DNA of 64,000 nucleotides from NCBI GenBank assembly GCA_036768485.1, contig JAVLUZ010000569.1:248001-312000 (forward strand), given 5' to 3'. Positions 1-11,260 of the stretch are shown one piece after another (positions within the stretch are counted from its first letter, which is position 1; every line of letters starts with the position of its first letter). Both the position numbers and the translations under genes were made by a program. This DNA comes from Mermis nigrescens. Its lineage: Eukaryota > Nematoda > Enoplea > Mermithida > Mermithidae. Below the pieces are notes generated by a model. It worked only from the letters and a program-made list of their open reading frames with translations, was not told where the DNA came from and ran no database searches.

Positions 1-123
1 TTTCGTTCGGCGTTGACCAGTATGGCTTTAGAGCGGGGATTGGTCATACCCAACCCGCTGCCGCAACACGAATCGCCGTGTTGGCAGTCTCGAATCACTT
101 ACCGCAAAATGGGTAAAGCATAA
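1..123 (+). CDS. C-terminal end of an upstream ORF (partial)
   Basis: Frame 1 is open from the window edge to a TAA at 121-123, giving about 40 residues. The composition (rich in GCG, TCG, CCG codons) matches the next two ORFs and differs from the AT-rich surroundings. The open frame of the following gene reaches back to about position 35 in frame +1, so the two coding regions may overlap as in gag/pol-type units. No motif is recognisable in so short a piece. It could be the tail of a polymerase or integrase ORF, but that is only a guess from position. Confidence 0.35.
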   Translation, partial: FRSALTSMALERGLVIPNPLPQHESPCWQSRITYRKMGKA

Positions 124-268
124 AGCAACACATAAAATCGCAAATCACAAAAAGCGTATAAACGATCAACAACTCTGGTGGGAGAATCGGCTTGGTAGAA
201 GTCCTTTGGTAACCCCTCGCGTACCAAAGAATAGGCTTTTACCCACCGTCTTAGTCTCAGACGACCAG

Positions 269-3046
269 ATGTCGTTTGGCGCCATTTTGGCGTTAATTCA
301 GCCATCGAATATGACTAATGGCACTTTATTTTTAGGCTACGACTCTGAATTTGTGAATGACAGAAAGGGCAGGCATTATAAGACCTGGGACCTGCGTTTT
401 CAGCAACTATGTCCCACTTACCAGGACCTCCATGGCCCATTCGTACGCTACGTCCAAGTTGCGAGCGCGACTGGCCATGTGTTCTGTTGGGATCTAGCGA
501 AGTTTCCGCAACCTCCGTTCGGGCTTCACCAGTTGCTCGAAATACGCTTACCTTACGTGTATATGGTATGTTATGACCCGACGCAAGATCGACTTGCGTA
601 TTTCCATGTCTACGGGCCAACATTCGAGGAAATTGTTGCAATTCCGGATGCAGAAATTTGCAATAAACTGCACTGGAAAGACCCATTTATTGCAAATTTC
701 ATCGACATTCAGCCGTTGGCGAGAACATTTATCCGTCGTTTACGCATTAAAGCGCAATCGCATTCGTTAAAGCGCTTGGCAGAATTCTTTTTCGACATGT
801 ATATTGATCCGAACGCGCCTGGAAATTTCGGACAGGCGTGGAGCTTACCCTTAACTCGGGACATGCAGCATTATCTAGCGATGGACGCCCTCATAACTAT
901 CGATGTTTTCATATTGATAGAAGGGTGCTCGCAGGATAATCGCATTACTGACGATAGAAAGCCCATGTCGGTTTCTTTCGTAGGCGATGAGTTGTACATT
1001 AAGGCTAGTGGTCCGAAAGCCAAAGTACGCATACCATTGTCGTCTAGCAAGCCACCACAAGGGCAGTCGACCAGCTCAGCTGTTGAAGCTGAAATTGATT
1101 CAAATGGCGAAGAGTTAATCTTAGCTGAGGATTTTTATTGCCCGGCTCCGCAACAACAAGTAGCTATAGCGGCAGCCACCACCATTGCCTCAGTAACGGA
1201 AGCGTTGGCTCATGCTAACGTGTTTGACAATCCTGACTTACAAGTGCAGGCTTCGCAAACCGTTGCCGACACAGTTTCGGGCCCGGTAAATGCGCCTGAC
1301 ACGGAACCTAAGTCAAAACCAACCAGTACGAGTACACCAGCTTCTGTGTTTTCTTCGCAAACCGATATTCCATACGATTCGCCTATGCTGGGTGTAGAAC
1401 CATCGATCTCCACTGAAGACGATGATTTATCTCCCAAACGTTTAGTTATGGCGTTATCTGACACCGAGGCGGAAACACAGGCTAACGTGTCGCCACCGCG
1501 CGTAACACGCGGAGCAATGGCTCGAAAAGGGATTGTTACCGTTTCGCAACCGATTGTCTCGCAATCGCTTGCGGCGGTTCAACAAGCTCCCTTGGGTATC
1601 AGTGCACTCGGACCTTTGCCGACTCTTCAGCCGGTTGGGGCAGAGCAGCAGGCTGACCCAGATGTCATCATGACAGACATTATCGGTTTTCCGCCACCAC
1701 CGCAATGTACATTAGCCGCACACGAAGTACCTCATGTAGCATTATACACGCAAGTAACGACTCAGCCCGTGTCACAAGGTACGACGGCACCGGATACTCG
1801 TTTCACGGCTCCTATGGCCATGACGGGTGTGTCTAGTACCGTGGCAAATTTGCAATCACAGGCTACGCAAAGCCACCCAGCAAATATGGAAGTCGCAATA
1901 CCTGCGCACGTGCAAGCTATTCGCGACCAAATGGCCGCGAATGATAGCGCTAGAATTCAAAATCGCTCGCGCTACGTACAGCATTTTTTCACAATGATGG
2001 AAAATATGACGCGCGAACCACCGTGCATTATCGCGCCAGTCGTTCTGCACGATTTACGTTCCTATTTGGGTGAAGTCGCAGGATCGCGTTTGTACGATCA
2101 GTTGGTCGAAGCTGCTCAAGTGTACTTCGATCGAGTGTACGCAATCCATTTGCAGTACGCGAATTCGACTGATTCGCCCTTGCGTCCTTTAGTGTGGTCT
2201 ACGCTCGCACAGCCTTTGGCTGATGCCAATCGTGAGCCCGCACCTAGGTTCATCAGCGACATGAGCGTCTTTAATCGATTATTTTATCCCGACCAATACT
2301 TCGTGCGCATTTGGTTTTTTATCACAACCGGAATGATGTTGTACGAGGTTCCGCTCGAGTATTTGGTCGTACACCCACATCTTGACGCACCAAGCAAAGT
2401 GATTGACGGCGTGACACATCAAATTTCTCCGGATTTATATCCGCATCGAATGTCACCAGCGCCGGATCATCTAGCGCCAATTCTAATACCGACACGCCAG
2501 ATGGTCGATATTTTCGATACTTTCCGAGAATTTCAGTCCTTATATGAATCGGAGTATCGACACATGATGGTCTTTTCTTCAATAGACGTCATGCGCGCTA
2601 CAGCGCTTTTGGAATTTCTGGATAGAAAATTCCACTATTTTGCATATGCCTATGGCAATGCCGGAATAGGTTGGCGTATGACGGAACAGTTGCGTCGCAT
2701 GTTACGCGTAGCGTTCCTTGGCGAATCTTACACGCCATCTCCACGTGAGGCTTTTCCGGAATTCCCGGACTTAACAGCACAAATCGAAAGTCCTCGTGTT
2801 TTGCACAACATGATTAGGCAAATTCGGTTAGCTACCGACCCGGCACTTGAAGTTCCGGCTCAGTTCGATCGTTTTCGAGGTCGTCAAAAATCTGTATTTT
2901 ACCTCAAACATCGAATACAAGACGAATTGGAAAAAATTTGTAAAGAAAGGCAACAGGCATCCTCGCAGGACCCAGGCGGATCCGCAGCGAGCCTTGATAT
3001 GCCCAAAGTCGATCTTTCCTTGGAAGCACAAATTGTGATGCGTTGA
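269..3046 (+). CDS. Large protein with N-terminal RNase D/WRN-like 3'-5' exonuclease domain
   Basis: 925 residues from the first ATG (269); the frame is open further upstream, so a start by frameshift from the previous ORF is possible. The N-terminus reads LFLGYDSEFV (Asp25, Glu27 = Exo I, DxE). FIDIQPLA and a helical SLKRLAEFF follow, then W..PLT.DMQHYLAMDA (Tyr203, Asp207 = Exo III of the DEDDy type). This order is that of RNase D and WRN exonucleases. Residues about 230-620 are low-complexity, rich in S/T/P/A/Q. The last 320 residues are ordered and alpha-helical in character but unrecognised. GC-rich codon use, tight spacing to neighbours and the retroelement-like 3' region suggest a mobile element or endogenised virus, not a host gene. 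There are no internal stops, so it is young or still selected. Confidence 0.6.
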   Translation: MSFGAILALIQPSNMTNGTLFLGYDSEFVNDRKGRHYKTWDLRFQQLCPTYQDLHGPFVRYVQVASATGHVFCWDLAKFPQPPFGLHQLLEIRLPYVYMVCYDPTQDRLAYFHVYGPTFEEIVAIPDAEICNKLHWKDPFIANFIDIQPLARTFIRRLRIKAQSHSLKRLAEFFFDMYIDPNAPGNFGQAWSLPLTRDMQHYLAMDALITIDVFILIEGCSQDNRITDDRKPMSVSFVGDELYIKASGPKAKVRIPLSSSKPPQGQSTSSAVEAEIDSNGEELILAEDFYCPAPQQQVAIAAATTIASVTEALAHANVFDNPDLQVQASQTVADTVSGPVNAPDTEPKSKPTSTSTPASVFSSQTDIPYDSPMLGVEPSISTEDDDLSPKRLVMALSDTEAETQANVSPPRVTRGAMARKGIVTVSQPIVSQSLAAVQQAPLGISALGPLPTLQPVGAEQQADPDVIMTDIIGFPPPPQCTLAAHEVPHVALYTQVTTQPVSQGTTAPDTRFTAPMAMTGVSSTVANLQSQATQSHPANMEVAIPAHVQAIRDQMAANDSARIQNRSRYVQHFFTMMENMTREPPCIIAPVVLHDLRSYLGEVAGSRLYDQLVEAAQVYFDRVYAIHLQYANSTDSPLRPLVWSTLAQPLADANREPAPRFISDMSVFNRLFYPDQYFVRIWFFITTGMMLYEVPLEYLVVHPHLDAPSKVIDGVTHQISPDLYPHRMSPAPDHLAPILIPTRQMVDIFDTFREFQSLYESEYRHMMVFSSIDVMRATALLEFLDRKFHYFAYAYGNAGIGWRMTEQLRRMLRVAFLGESYTPSPREAFPEFPDLTAQIESPRVLHNMIRQIRLATDPALEVPAQFDRFRGRQKSVFYLKHRIQDELEKICKERQQASSQDPGGSAASLDMPKVDLSLEAQIVMR

Positions 3047-3052
3047 ACACGC

Positions 3053-4051
3053 ATGACGATCGAGCAGCGTGATCGTGAGAATTTGGCTACGGAAATGCCA
3101 CGGCGTGTGACAAAGTTACGCGCCGCTGGTTCTCTTGCTGAGTCTTCAGAAGTTTGTCACATGCCAGAAGACAAACACAAGGCAAAATTGAATCGTTTTT
3201 ACGATACTAAATCCGAGCACACTTTGCGTCGGTTGAAGAATTTGGAAAAACAACGAGTAAGAAGACTCGTTCAAGCTGAAGTTGCAGCTAAGCTAAAAGC
3301 GCATTTAGGCCAAAGGGGATCGAGGCGGCAAGACCCGCAGTCATCCCGGCAGCGCTATGCGCAAACGCACCATCATTCACAATCACAAGCACAGCAACAG
3401 ACACAGGTAAAACCGCATGTACAGCAATACACAAGACCGCAGACCCAACCGCGGCAACAGCAGCAATTCACGGAATCGCGTGAGCGTTCCGAGGCGTATT
3501 CTCAGGCCGATGCTGGTCATCTGTCGCGCTCGCAACAGCAGCAGCCTTATGAATATCGCCGTCCGCCACAGTTGAACCGCGGAACTCATCGGGGCCGGTC
3601 GCAATCCCGTCAACATCAACAATGGGACCAGTATCAATCACCGTTGGAACAAAGTCAACCAGCCACCGGGGGTTATCAGCCACAACCTCGACCGGGTCCA
3701 CTTTTGCCAAAACCGTGGCCTGTTACGCAACAACAACAGCGTCCACGCGAACCTTCCCGACAACGAACTTACGGTTTTACGCCGGAGCAATTATTTACTC
3801 CGACGCCACCTATACCGCGTTGTTACGCGGACGACTTCGAGGACGACGACGATTTTGAGGACGACGATCGACCCGACGATCCACATCGCCGCTTACGCCA
3901 ACATATGTACGGGCGTAGGCAATCGCCATATCAGTATCGCGAGCGTTTGAATACGCGTCGCGAACCGGAATCGGATCAGGAATATTTTCAACGACAACGA
4001 CGTCGCGGAAAATCGTATGGCTCGAAGGCCAAGTACCGCGACGAATATTAA
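3053..4051 (+). CDS. Q/R-rich basic protein downstream of the exonuclease ORF
   Basis: 332 residues. The N-terminal 100 are basic and helical, with KLNRFYDTKSEHTLRRLKN and a likely coiled coil. The middle is strongly enriched in Gln, Arg, Pro and His. An acidic patch near residues 260-275 (FEDDDDFEDDDRPDD) is followed by an Arg/Tyr-rich tail. This composition suits a nucleic-acid-binding or assembly protein; no family is recognised. The ATG lies 6 bases after the previous stop and in the same frame, with no stop between, so UGA readthrough would give one long fusion. Re-initiation or a separate message is equally possible. Confidence 0.5.
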   Translation: MTIEQRDRENLATEMPRRVTKLRAAGSLAESSEVCHMPEDKHKAKLNRFYDTKSEHTLRRLKNLEKQRVRRLVQAEVAAKLKAHLGQRGSRRQDPQSSRQRYAQTHHHSQSQAQQQTQVKPHVQQYTRPQTQPRQQQQFTESRERSEAYSQADAGHLSRSQQQQPYEYRRPPQLNRGTHRGRSQSRQHQQWDQYQSPLEQSQPATGGYQPQPRPGPLLPKPWPVTQQQQRPREPSRQRTYGFTPEQLFTPTPPIPRCYADDFEDDDDFEDDDRPDDPHRRLRQHMYGRRQSPYQYRERLNTRREPESDQEYFQRQRRRGKSYGSKAKYRDEY

Positions 4052-4380
4052 TTTACAAGTTCGACGTACTGAACTTTTGGAACTCTGCGATGGCGTCGAC
4101 TTTTGACCAGCAGCTTTTTGTCAATTTTTTTCGTTTTTCGTCCTGATGTGGATTCCAGGACTTTGTTTATTGTTTATTTCATGTGTATTTTTTTCTTCTT
4201 GTCATTTTTTCTCTTAATGTAAATTTTTCTTTGTCGATGCTCGTATTTTTCCCCGTAATCTCGCATAATTTGCCATTTTTTTCTCGTTTTACCTCGTATC
4301 TTAATTAGTCAGTGACTTTAATTTTTTGCTCAGCATAATGTTGCCTTATCATTCCGTGTCTTAATTTTTCTTGTGTTTAA

Positions 4381-4611
<231 letters not shown>

Positions 4612-4699
4612 TGAGTGCGAACGAGGTCATGCATTGACCGACTATCGATATTTGTTATTTTTTCGTTCTTTTTATTTTCGTTTTTCACGTTCGCTCAGG

Positions 4700-4775
4700 A
4701 TGAGGCGTTGCGGACGCCAGAGTAGAGGCGTTGCGGACGCCAGAGAGCCGAGTTGTAGAGCGTCGCCGACGCTAG
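4700..4775 (+). other. Three consecutive GC-rich hairpins
   Basis: GGCGTTGCGGACGCC occurs twice (4704-4718, 4727-4741), each able to fold as a 5-bp stem. AGCGTCGCCGACGCT (4759-4773) folds as a 6-bp stem with a 3-nt loop. They lie in the 3' non-coding part of the exonuclease unit. A role in RNA packaging, stability or termination is inference. Confidence 0.5.
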
Positions 4776-4837
4776 TTGCCGTTGTTTGTACCCCCGAGAA
4801 AAAATTCTCCACTTCGTTACTAATTTTTTTTCTATAC

Positions 4838-5302
4838 GTGGGGGAGTGTAACTGCGAGAGTTACACGTTTAGGCGAACCTGCCTTAGCAGTTCGCAATAG
4901 CCATAACATAGCCAATACTAGTAGCTATCTATGATAGTGTACTGTGGGCTATGCCTTCGGTCTTCCCATTATTTTCCCAAATTTTCAATAATAAAAAACA
5001 TTTAGATACTTGTCCGGTATCGTAGAGCTAAGTGTATGATAATAGTAATTGTTTCATACATACCGCTTGTGTAATCGAGAACTTTCGATCTGAGATAAAA
5101 GTCATTTCAGTATTATGTTAAATTGATCGTTGTTTTAATTTACTGTAATGGCCCTTGAGGCCAGTGTACTGAAGGTCGTATTAGTTTTTTCTGGCTTGTT
5201 TGTTTTCTTCATTGGCCGGTTTAGTCGACTGTACATTATCATTTTTCTTTTGCGTATTTTGTTTCCTGGCTATAGGCCGTGTGTTCTTCGTCGAATAAAA
5301 TC
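4838..5302 (+). other. Possible polypurine tract, LTR start and poly(A) signal
   Basis: A purine run (GTGGGGGAG, 4838-4846) is followed at once by TGTAACTGCGAGAGTTACA (4847-4865), which begins with TG and forms a perfect 7-bp inverted repeat. This arrangement is typical of the polypurine tract/3' LTR junction of LTR retrotransposons. AATAAA occurs at about 5296. I could not find the far LTR boundary, and no second LTR is visible because the unit starts outside the window. It may instead be an ordinary 3' UTR. Confidence 0.3.
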
Positions 5303-6707
5303 TTAGAAAACCAACCCAGTGGTTTCGGTTATACCGAGGGTTAGGTCGTCCATCGTCCCCACGTCGAGGATCTCCACCCGTCTAGTGGACTGATAGGTAA
5401 ATTTCGTATGATAGTTTTCTCCATTCGAAAATCATAACTTATTTCTCAAGCCAAAAATTGATCAAAATTATTATCTAATCTTTAAGGATGATTGATCAGC
5501 ATAGAGCTCGTCGTTGTTGTTTTCATAGTTCAGCGTGCTGCACAAATTAGGAACCAAAACATTTCTGATCAGGCACTGATTGAAAATAAGTTAAATTACA
5601 ACTTGAGCTTGAGATAGGTCAACTGACCTCCGCGGCAATTACCGAGACGAGGTAGGTAGCCTTAGGTCTTAGGGCGTAGCTGCTGAGATCACCCGACAAA
5701 GAAGCAGCCAGCAATATTAGGGCTGAGAGGATCAAAGCCGTAAGGTCTGTAAGGGTCCAAAGATCGAAAGCCTTAGAGCCGCGCGATCGGGGCCAGCACT
5801 AAGCGTAGACTTAAGTACCTACGTACCTAGGTAAATCTCGAGGGTGGATGTTAGCATGGTTCGTATCTGTGACGATTCTGTAGACCCAGATCGAACCGTC
5901 TACATTTACAATTTGGCTTTTGTTAGGGGTGCAAGATGTTTAAAAGGTCAAAAAATTGTCAAATAGTGATATGGAGAAAAACACAATTTTTCAACGTTTC
6001 TCATCGAGCACCGTCCATTGGCATCAAAAAATTGCTAAAAAAATTTCAAAAATTAAATTTGGGGGGAATCCTGGTTTCTGAGGGGAGGGGGTATTCGGCC
6101 TTCTGAGAGGTACATACCCCCACACCCACGTGTTGTGCCTACGCGTGATAATGACTAATATGCACTGATTAATCTACGATCTATTGCGAATAATTTCGCC
6201 CTGCTTTGCGAAATTATTATGTGACTTAGTCCTCGAACGAGAAGATTTTATAAAAAAGATTTGAGACCAAATATAAACAAAGTTGAACTTTTCCGTAAAA
6301 AGTTGATATTAGGGGCAAATTTTCTTGTGTTTCATCTTTTGGCAGTTAAAAGCTTGAAGGACGACCATTTCTAAAGTTGATGTTTCATAATGATTAATTA
6401 GCTGCAGTCAAAAAAACATAAATGCACAGCGTGTCAGTTTGCTGGGATGAAATAGTGAGTCTTTTTAGGCCAAAATTATGTCAAAAATGCTATGAATGCT
6501 GCGTGAAATTTATTTAAATCTAAGGTTTCTGATCCATTTTATGCACTTTTGAAGATAATTTTTTCTTTTCATCCGCTCCTAGTCCTCATTTTAATTCATT
6601 TTTCCTAGAAGATATAGCTATTTTCCATGCTGGGGGTCTAGACTTTCTAATCACCTTCCTGCGTGCACATCTGGTCAAAACTGAATGAAATGGTCGAAAT
6701 CGTTTAG
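5303..6707. other. Non-coding stretch with an old repeat
   Basis: I see no gene. Positions about 5926-6133 hold an inverted, diverged copy of the 266-bp MITE family described at 46,737; its core 'cgtttctcatcgagca' is recognisable. About 6450-6660 resembles the T-rich segments near 38,580 and 41,520 that lie before exons of the second protease gene. This supports an old duplication of the whole locus. Confidence 0.4.
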
Positions 6708-6952
6708 GAAAATCGAGTTTTGGTTCGGACGGCCTGATTTACGTTTCATAACCCCGCATGCCATCTCAGTCAAAAGTAAAGCGGTGAGAATTGTCCCATG
6801 GAGCTGTGGCCATATAGCTGATTTAGCTTTGGTTGAATTTACGCATTCGGTAAAATTTAATGAACATATCGCTCCTTTGTGTTTTTCAAAAGATTCCGGA
6901 GAAGGCGATTTGGACAAAATTTGTCGCGTTTGCGGATTCGGAGCCACAGATT
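6708..6952 (+). CDS. Trypsin-like serine protease, copy 1, exon with catalytic Asp
   Basis: An acceptor (tttag) precedes the exon and a GTACGT donor follows it. The translation contains FWFGRPDLRF, then IADLALVEF, where the Asp matches trypsin Asp102 (the DIAL motif), then NEHIAPLCF and ICRVCGFG, the usual cysteine-bearing strands. The length, 245 bp, is identical to the equivalent exon of the second gene at 41,880. The exon holding the catalytic His is not visible upstream; it may lie left of the window or be lost. The product is likely a secreted zymogen protease of the chymotrypsin fold. Confidence 0.7.
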
Positions 6953-9170
6953 GTACGTATTTAAGCGTATAATGAATCTGTTAAAATTTGAAATTTCTGG
7001 CACAAGTTTCGTAAAGATTTTTGCGTTGAAGATCAAAACAGATAACTTTTGAAAATTAAGTCTATATTTCTTGTCTTTATTGGTCACCGTACGAATAAAA
7101 CATATTCTTCTGAGAAATTTTGTCGAATTATAAATTTTAAAACAACAGCTCATTATATAGGGTGGGCAAAAAAACGAATCGCATATTGGTTCTTTTAACG
7201 TTTTAGATACTTAATATAGTAGGACGCGGTTTGCTTCATCTGGGAGCCCTTTGATTCTGTTTCTTTTTTTAATCTGTTTAATTGTTCATCAAACTTTTAA
7301 TACACTAATCTCATTCTGTAATCTGAGCAACTAATTTCAAGGCGACTGATCGTAAGACGTAGCGCAAGTCCAATTGAAATTCATGATTGTGCTTCATATT
7401 TGAGGTTCTTTACAGTGAAGAGCCTATTCAATGAGCTTCACTATGTAGAAGCTCTTTAGGCATAAGTATGGTATTTTTCGTCTTGTACATGGACGTGATG
7501 AAAAAGGCAGATATATGATTGTTTACGGGTGAAAACAATATTTTCGACAGGTCTATCAGTGTATTTTGATAATTATCGCTAGCAACTTTTTTCCTGGCCC
7601 CAATATTTCGTTTCCCGGTTCGAGAGCTACTGCGCTTGTTTTTACTACCATAAAAATTGTACTCACAGGCTTGGAAAGCGAAAGCGATCTGCGCACGTTT
7701 TATAAAAAAGTAACATTTCTCGTGCAAGATGTAATGGCGTCATAAAAATTATAATATGAAGACGGGTAAACATTACATAATTTAATTAATTTAATGTATG
7801 ATATTAGTAGTAGTAGTAATGGATGAAAGAAACAACCCTATAAAAAAGTCCGATTTTATGATGAATCATATTTTAGGCGAAATGTTCAATTTTTCGGGAA
7901 TAATATAAAAGTCATAAAAAAGGCTGGTTCTTCGGAAGGGCAATTTTCGACTTTGTTTTGTACATGTGTGCTTAAGGATAGCGCCCCCATTCTACCAACC
8001 CTAACTACTCACGTGAAACACACAAAACTATCAGTTCTCAATCATGAAGCTACCGCTTCCTATATGACAAATCGATTTTAAGCTCGATTTTATTTCGCTA
8101 ACGCTAAAGTATGGGATTAAAGTTAAAGTTCGAAAAAATCGTAAAGGTTTTTTACTAAATGAATTCCATTTCTCTTTTCTCTCGATGAACGTTCTCAAGG
8201 GCTACTCCAGTGATTTTTGAAATAGTGGATTCGGAAAGCAGGCATCTTTATTTATACGTTAGGATGGATATGCAAATCTGAATCTTGTCGAATGCCGATA
8301 ATTTCACTTAAATATGTAGGAACTGTCTTTTTTATATTATTTTTGTGATTTAAACAGTAAAAGGAGTGCAGTAATGTAATCGATACAATATGTATTTTGG
8401 TGTCATCTCGTGATAAGTTTAAGAAAACTTTCTTCAAAAGCCGAATATATGTATCTTGAACCGAAAGCTTTTACTTATTCGGTATTTTTGGTTTCCTGGC
8501 ATTCAATGCTTCTGGCATAAACAGACAAGAAAAAAAATTTGAAAAATTTCTCGCAGTATATTTTTTCTGACTTACGGCTCACCGTGCTTTCTAAATACAA
8601 ATTTCTTAGCTCAAAATTTCAAATGTTTGCAGCGGAAAGCGAGAAGTTTTTTAATTTTTTTTGAAATTTTCTGACATTTTATCCTCTCTCGTATTGCACA
8701 TATTGAGTATTTTTTAGAAACGGACTAAATAAATTATGGCAGTGAGTATATTTCTTAATGTCCCACTGCATTGAGTTCCTCTATCTGCTTTGAAATTTAC
8801 ACATCGCATTATCGTGGACTAAGGCGGTATCCTAGCCGATTTGCTTGCGAAGTCGTTTTAGAGAAAAAATAACGAACATGTTTGGAAAGAACATTATAAA
8901 TTGTAAAAATTGATAATAATAGTATTTGCTACGTTAACTTGAACTAATTGTATTTTGGGAAAATGAAAGCATTTCAAAAAAAGTGAAAAAATGAATAAAT
9001 AGAACAGAAAATAAAAAAATTAAAAATGTAGAATAAAAAAATAAAAAAGAACCTTCGACTTTGAAAAAACATGGCTATGAAAAGGTTAATGCAGTTTTCA
9101 TACTTAACATTAATTTTGGTAAAACGCAGATATTTTTTCGAGCTGAAAAATTACTTTTCCATTACCACAG
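6953..9170 (+). other. Intron of protease copy 1
   Basis: AT-rich with many stops in all frames. The short open frames show no similarity to known proteins. Bounded by GTACGT and ACCACAG. Nothing else recognised. Confidence 0.4.
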
Positions 9171-9313
9171 ATGCGACAAAAGAATATCCGCAAAGTGTTG
9201 CTCGATGCATTGACACTAGAGTAATACGCAATAGATTGGTCAATTCGAAGCATTACAGAACACAAGAGAGGGCGCTCGGTCTGTGTCCCGGTACTCGTAG
9301 CGGCACTAGCCCT
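9171..9313 (+). CDS. Trypsin-like serine protease, copy 1, penultimate exon
   Basis: Acceptor TTACCACAG, donor GTATGC. The exon enters in phase 1 and leaves in phase 0, which fits both neighbours. The protein reads RCIDTRVIRNRLVN...ERALGLCPG, the C-strand region of trypsins that precedes the active-site serine. It is very close to the exon at 45,993 (shared CIDTRVIRNR and ALGLCPG). Confidence 0.65.
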
Positions 9314-11035
9314 GTATGCTAATTTTTTCATTGCTTAATCAGCTTTATCAACGTTAGAAGCGATTGAATGTATACGAACATGCGTGATGGATTTTCGCCC
9401 GACCCTCAGTGAGAAAAACAGTTGAACTGCAATTATCAAAATTTGGGGCAAAAATGAAATACAAAATTAATAAAATTAATTTTTAAGAAAAGCCTTCGAA
9501 GCTACAATCCTTAATGCGGCAGCTGCTAATTTTTTACTTCAAAGTTCATACCGTTTTTTCTTTAGGATGTCTTCGCGATAAAGATGAATTTTTTCAATCC
9601 TTTTCCCTCACCAGAAAGGACTGATCGTAGATAAGACACGACTGGCATAACGGGTGACTGACAGAGATATCAAAAAAATTATAAAGGTCCGAATAGCTAA
9701 GGAAATTAGTCTTAGGGCGACGAAAACGCCATTTTTCTACGCTTTTCATCAAGCTCTATCTATCAACATTAAGAAATCGCGAAAAACGAATAAACTTTTC
9801 ACAAACTGAAGAGGTGCATTTAATTTTATCGATTGTTTTGATATTTCTTATATGCAGAGGCCTGGCTCATATTTGGACATAGGGAACCGGCCTAAGCCTG
9901 GTTTAAACCTGACACGCTATCTTCAACCACTTAGTTCAGACATAAGCCGTGAGTTGGCATATCAAAACTAGGTAATTCGTAGAGCGACAAAGAAGAGGGC
10001 GTTGTCGGACTTTTGAGCAATGATGGAACTAAAGAGACCCAGCAAGGTCGGATAGGGGCTATTCCAAGAAACTTTTGCGAGGTACCTGAAAAATTAGTGG
10101 AAAAATTGGAAAGCCTATGTACAGCGTAGGATTTTAGTTCGTTTTTGGCCTTAATTTTGTCTTATTTTCTTAATTTCCCTTTTGCTTTTCTGTTAGGATC
10201 TTAGACCGCAAATCCATTCACATGCAAGCACACCTGGACGTGGTGGGTTCGGGGGAGTATGCACCCCCCCCCCCGAAAAACCAAAATACACCCCCTCACA
10301 AATCAAAATACCCCCAGGATTCAATTTTTGAAAATTTTCTTCGTTTTTTCGCAATTTTTTGATGCTAATAGATAGTGCTCATTGAGAAACGTAGAAAAAT
10401 GGTGTTTTTTCGCCACACCACCACTTTTAAGGCCATTTTTTCACCTTTGAAAAATCTCGCTTCCCCCCAGAATTTTTTCGCTGCCCACGTATGCATGCAA
10501 ATCTTCTCGAAATTGAACGATGATAAACCCTTTTATCTTGTCATCAGTGAGAAATTATATCACTTACGTTACGAATAATCACAAATTGAATTGCATTTAA
10601 AGTGTAATTGATTGTTTTTTGAGGCTAGATTTCAATCCATTTAGTCGTCAACTTTATTAGATAGAAATGAAACGATCGTAATCAGTTGCTGCTTGCATGA
10701 CTTCATCAATATTTTGAATAAACACTTAGCAAGCTTAATTGTGCTTAAGGTCACAAGATATTCGAGCAGGAAAAAGATGAACAGTGACCAAAAATATATC
10801 ACAAGAAAAATTTTGTGTTCGTTTTAATATTTTGCAGTGATATGTATTTTACGAAAATCATTAACTTTTTAATAAGATCGATTTTACTTCAATTAAAATT
10901 TGAAAATTTAAAAGAATCTTTAATTAAAATTGGAGAATCGAAATGAAATATCAAATTTTCTAACGCACGTCTGTTTCTTAATCTTGACCCGCTTCTGCCT
11001 TATGCACAGCTTTACTCATAATTACTTTTTTAAAG
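9314..11035 (+). other. Intron of protease copy 1 with a MITE
   Basis: AT-rich and without coding potential apart from a 265-bp MITE at 10,229-10,493. About 9,620-9,800 looks like a very old remnant of the same MITE family. Bounded by GTATGC and TTTTAAAG. Confidence 0.4.
10229..10493 (+). mobile_element. Non-autonomous hAT-like MITE (family A)
   Basis: Begins CACACCTGG and ends CCCACGTATG, which are short imperfect inverted repeats. Flanked by CATGCAAG (10,221-10,228) and CATGCAAA (10,494-10,501), an 8-bp target duplication with one mismatch. Homopolymer C tracts sit near both ends; the core 'gagaaacgtagaaaaatgg' is shared with the other copies. Confidence 0.75.
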
Positions 11036-11260
11036 GGTGATTCCGGAAGTGCAGTATTTTGCAAAGAAAGCGATGGCACTTACTCACTAATTGCTGTAAC
11101 GTCTGCCTTTAGTGAAAAAGATAAAATACGCAAAAATTATTACGAATTCGTTCCGAGTCGATTCGAATGGATAAACGAAACGATGCGCGAAAAAGTTTTG
11201 CGAATATTGCCAATAAGAGACTGTTCTGCTAATTTCCTAGGTTGCATTCCTAGACATTGA
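11036..11260 (+). CDS. Trypsin-like serine protease, copy 1, last exon with catalytic Ser
   Basis: After a TTTTAAAG acceptor the frame opens with GDSGSAVFCKE, the trypsin active-site Ser195 motif. The usual second Gly (GDSGG) is Ser here. It runs 74 residues to TGA, with two further cysteines near the C-terminus. Entry phase 0 matches the preceding exon. The Asp and Ser of the triad are therefore both present in this copy, and no break is seen in the three exons. Confidence 0.7.
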   Translation, partial: GDSGSAVFCKESDGTYSLIAVTSAFSEKDKIRKNYYEFVPSRFEWINETMREKVLRILPIRDCSANFLGCIPRH

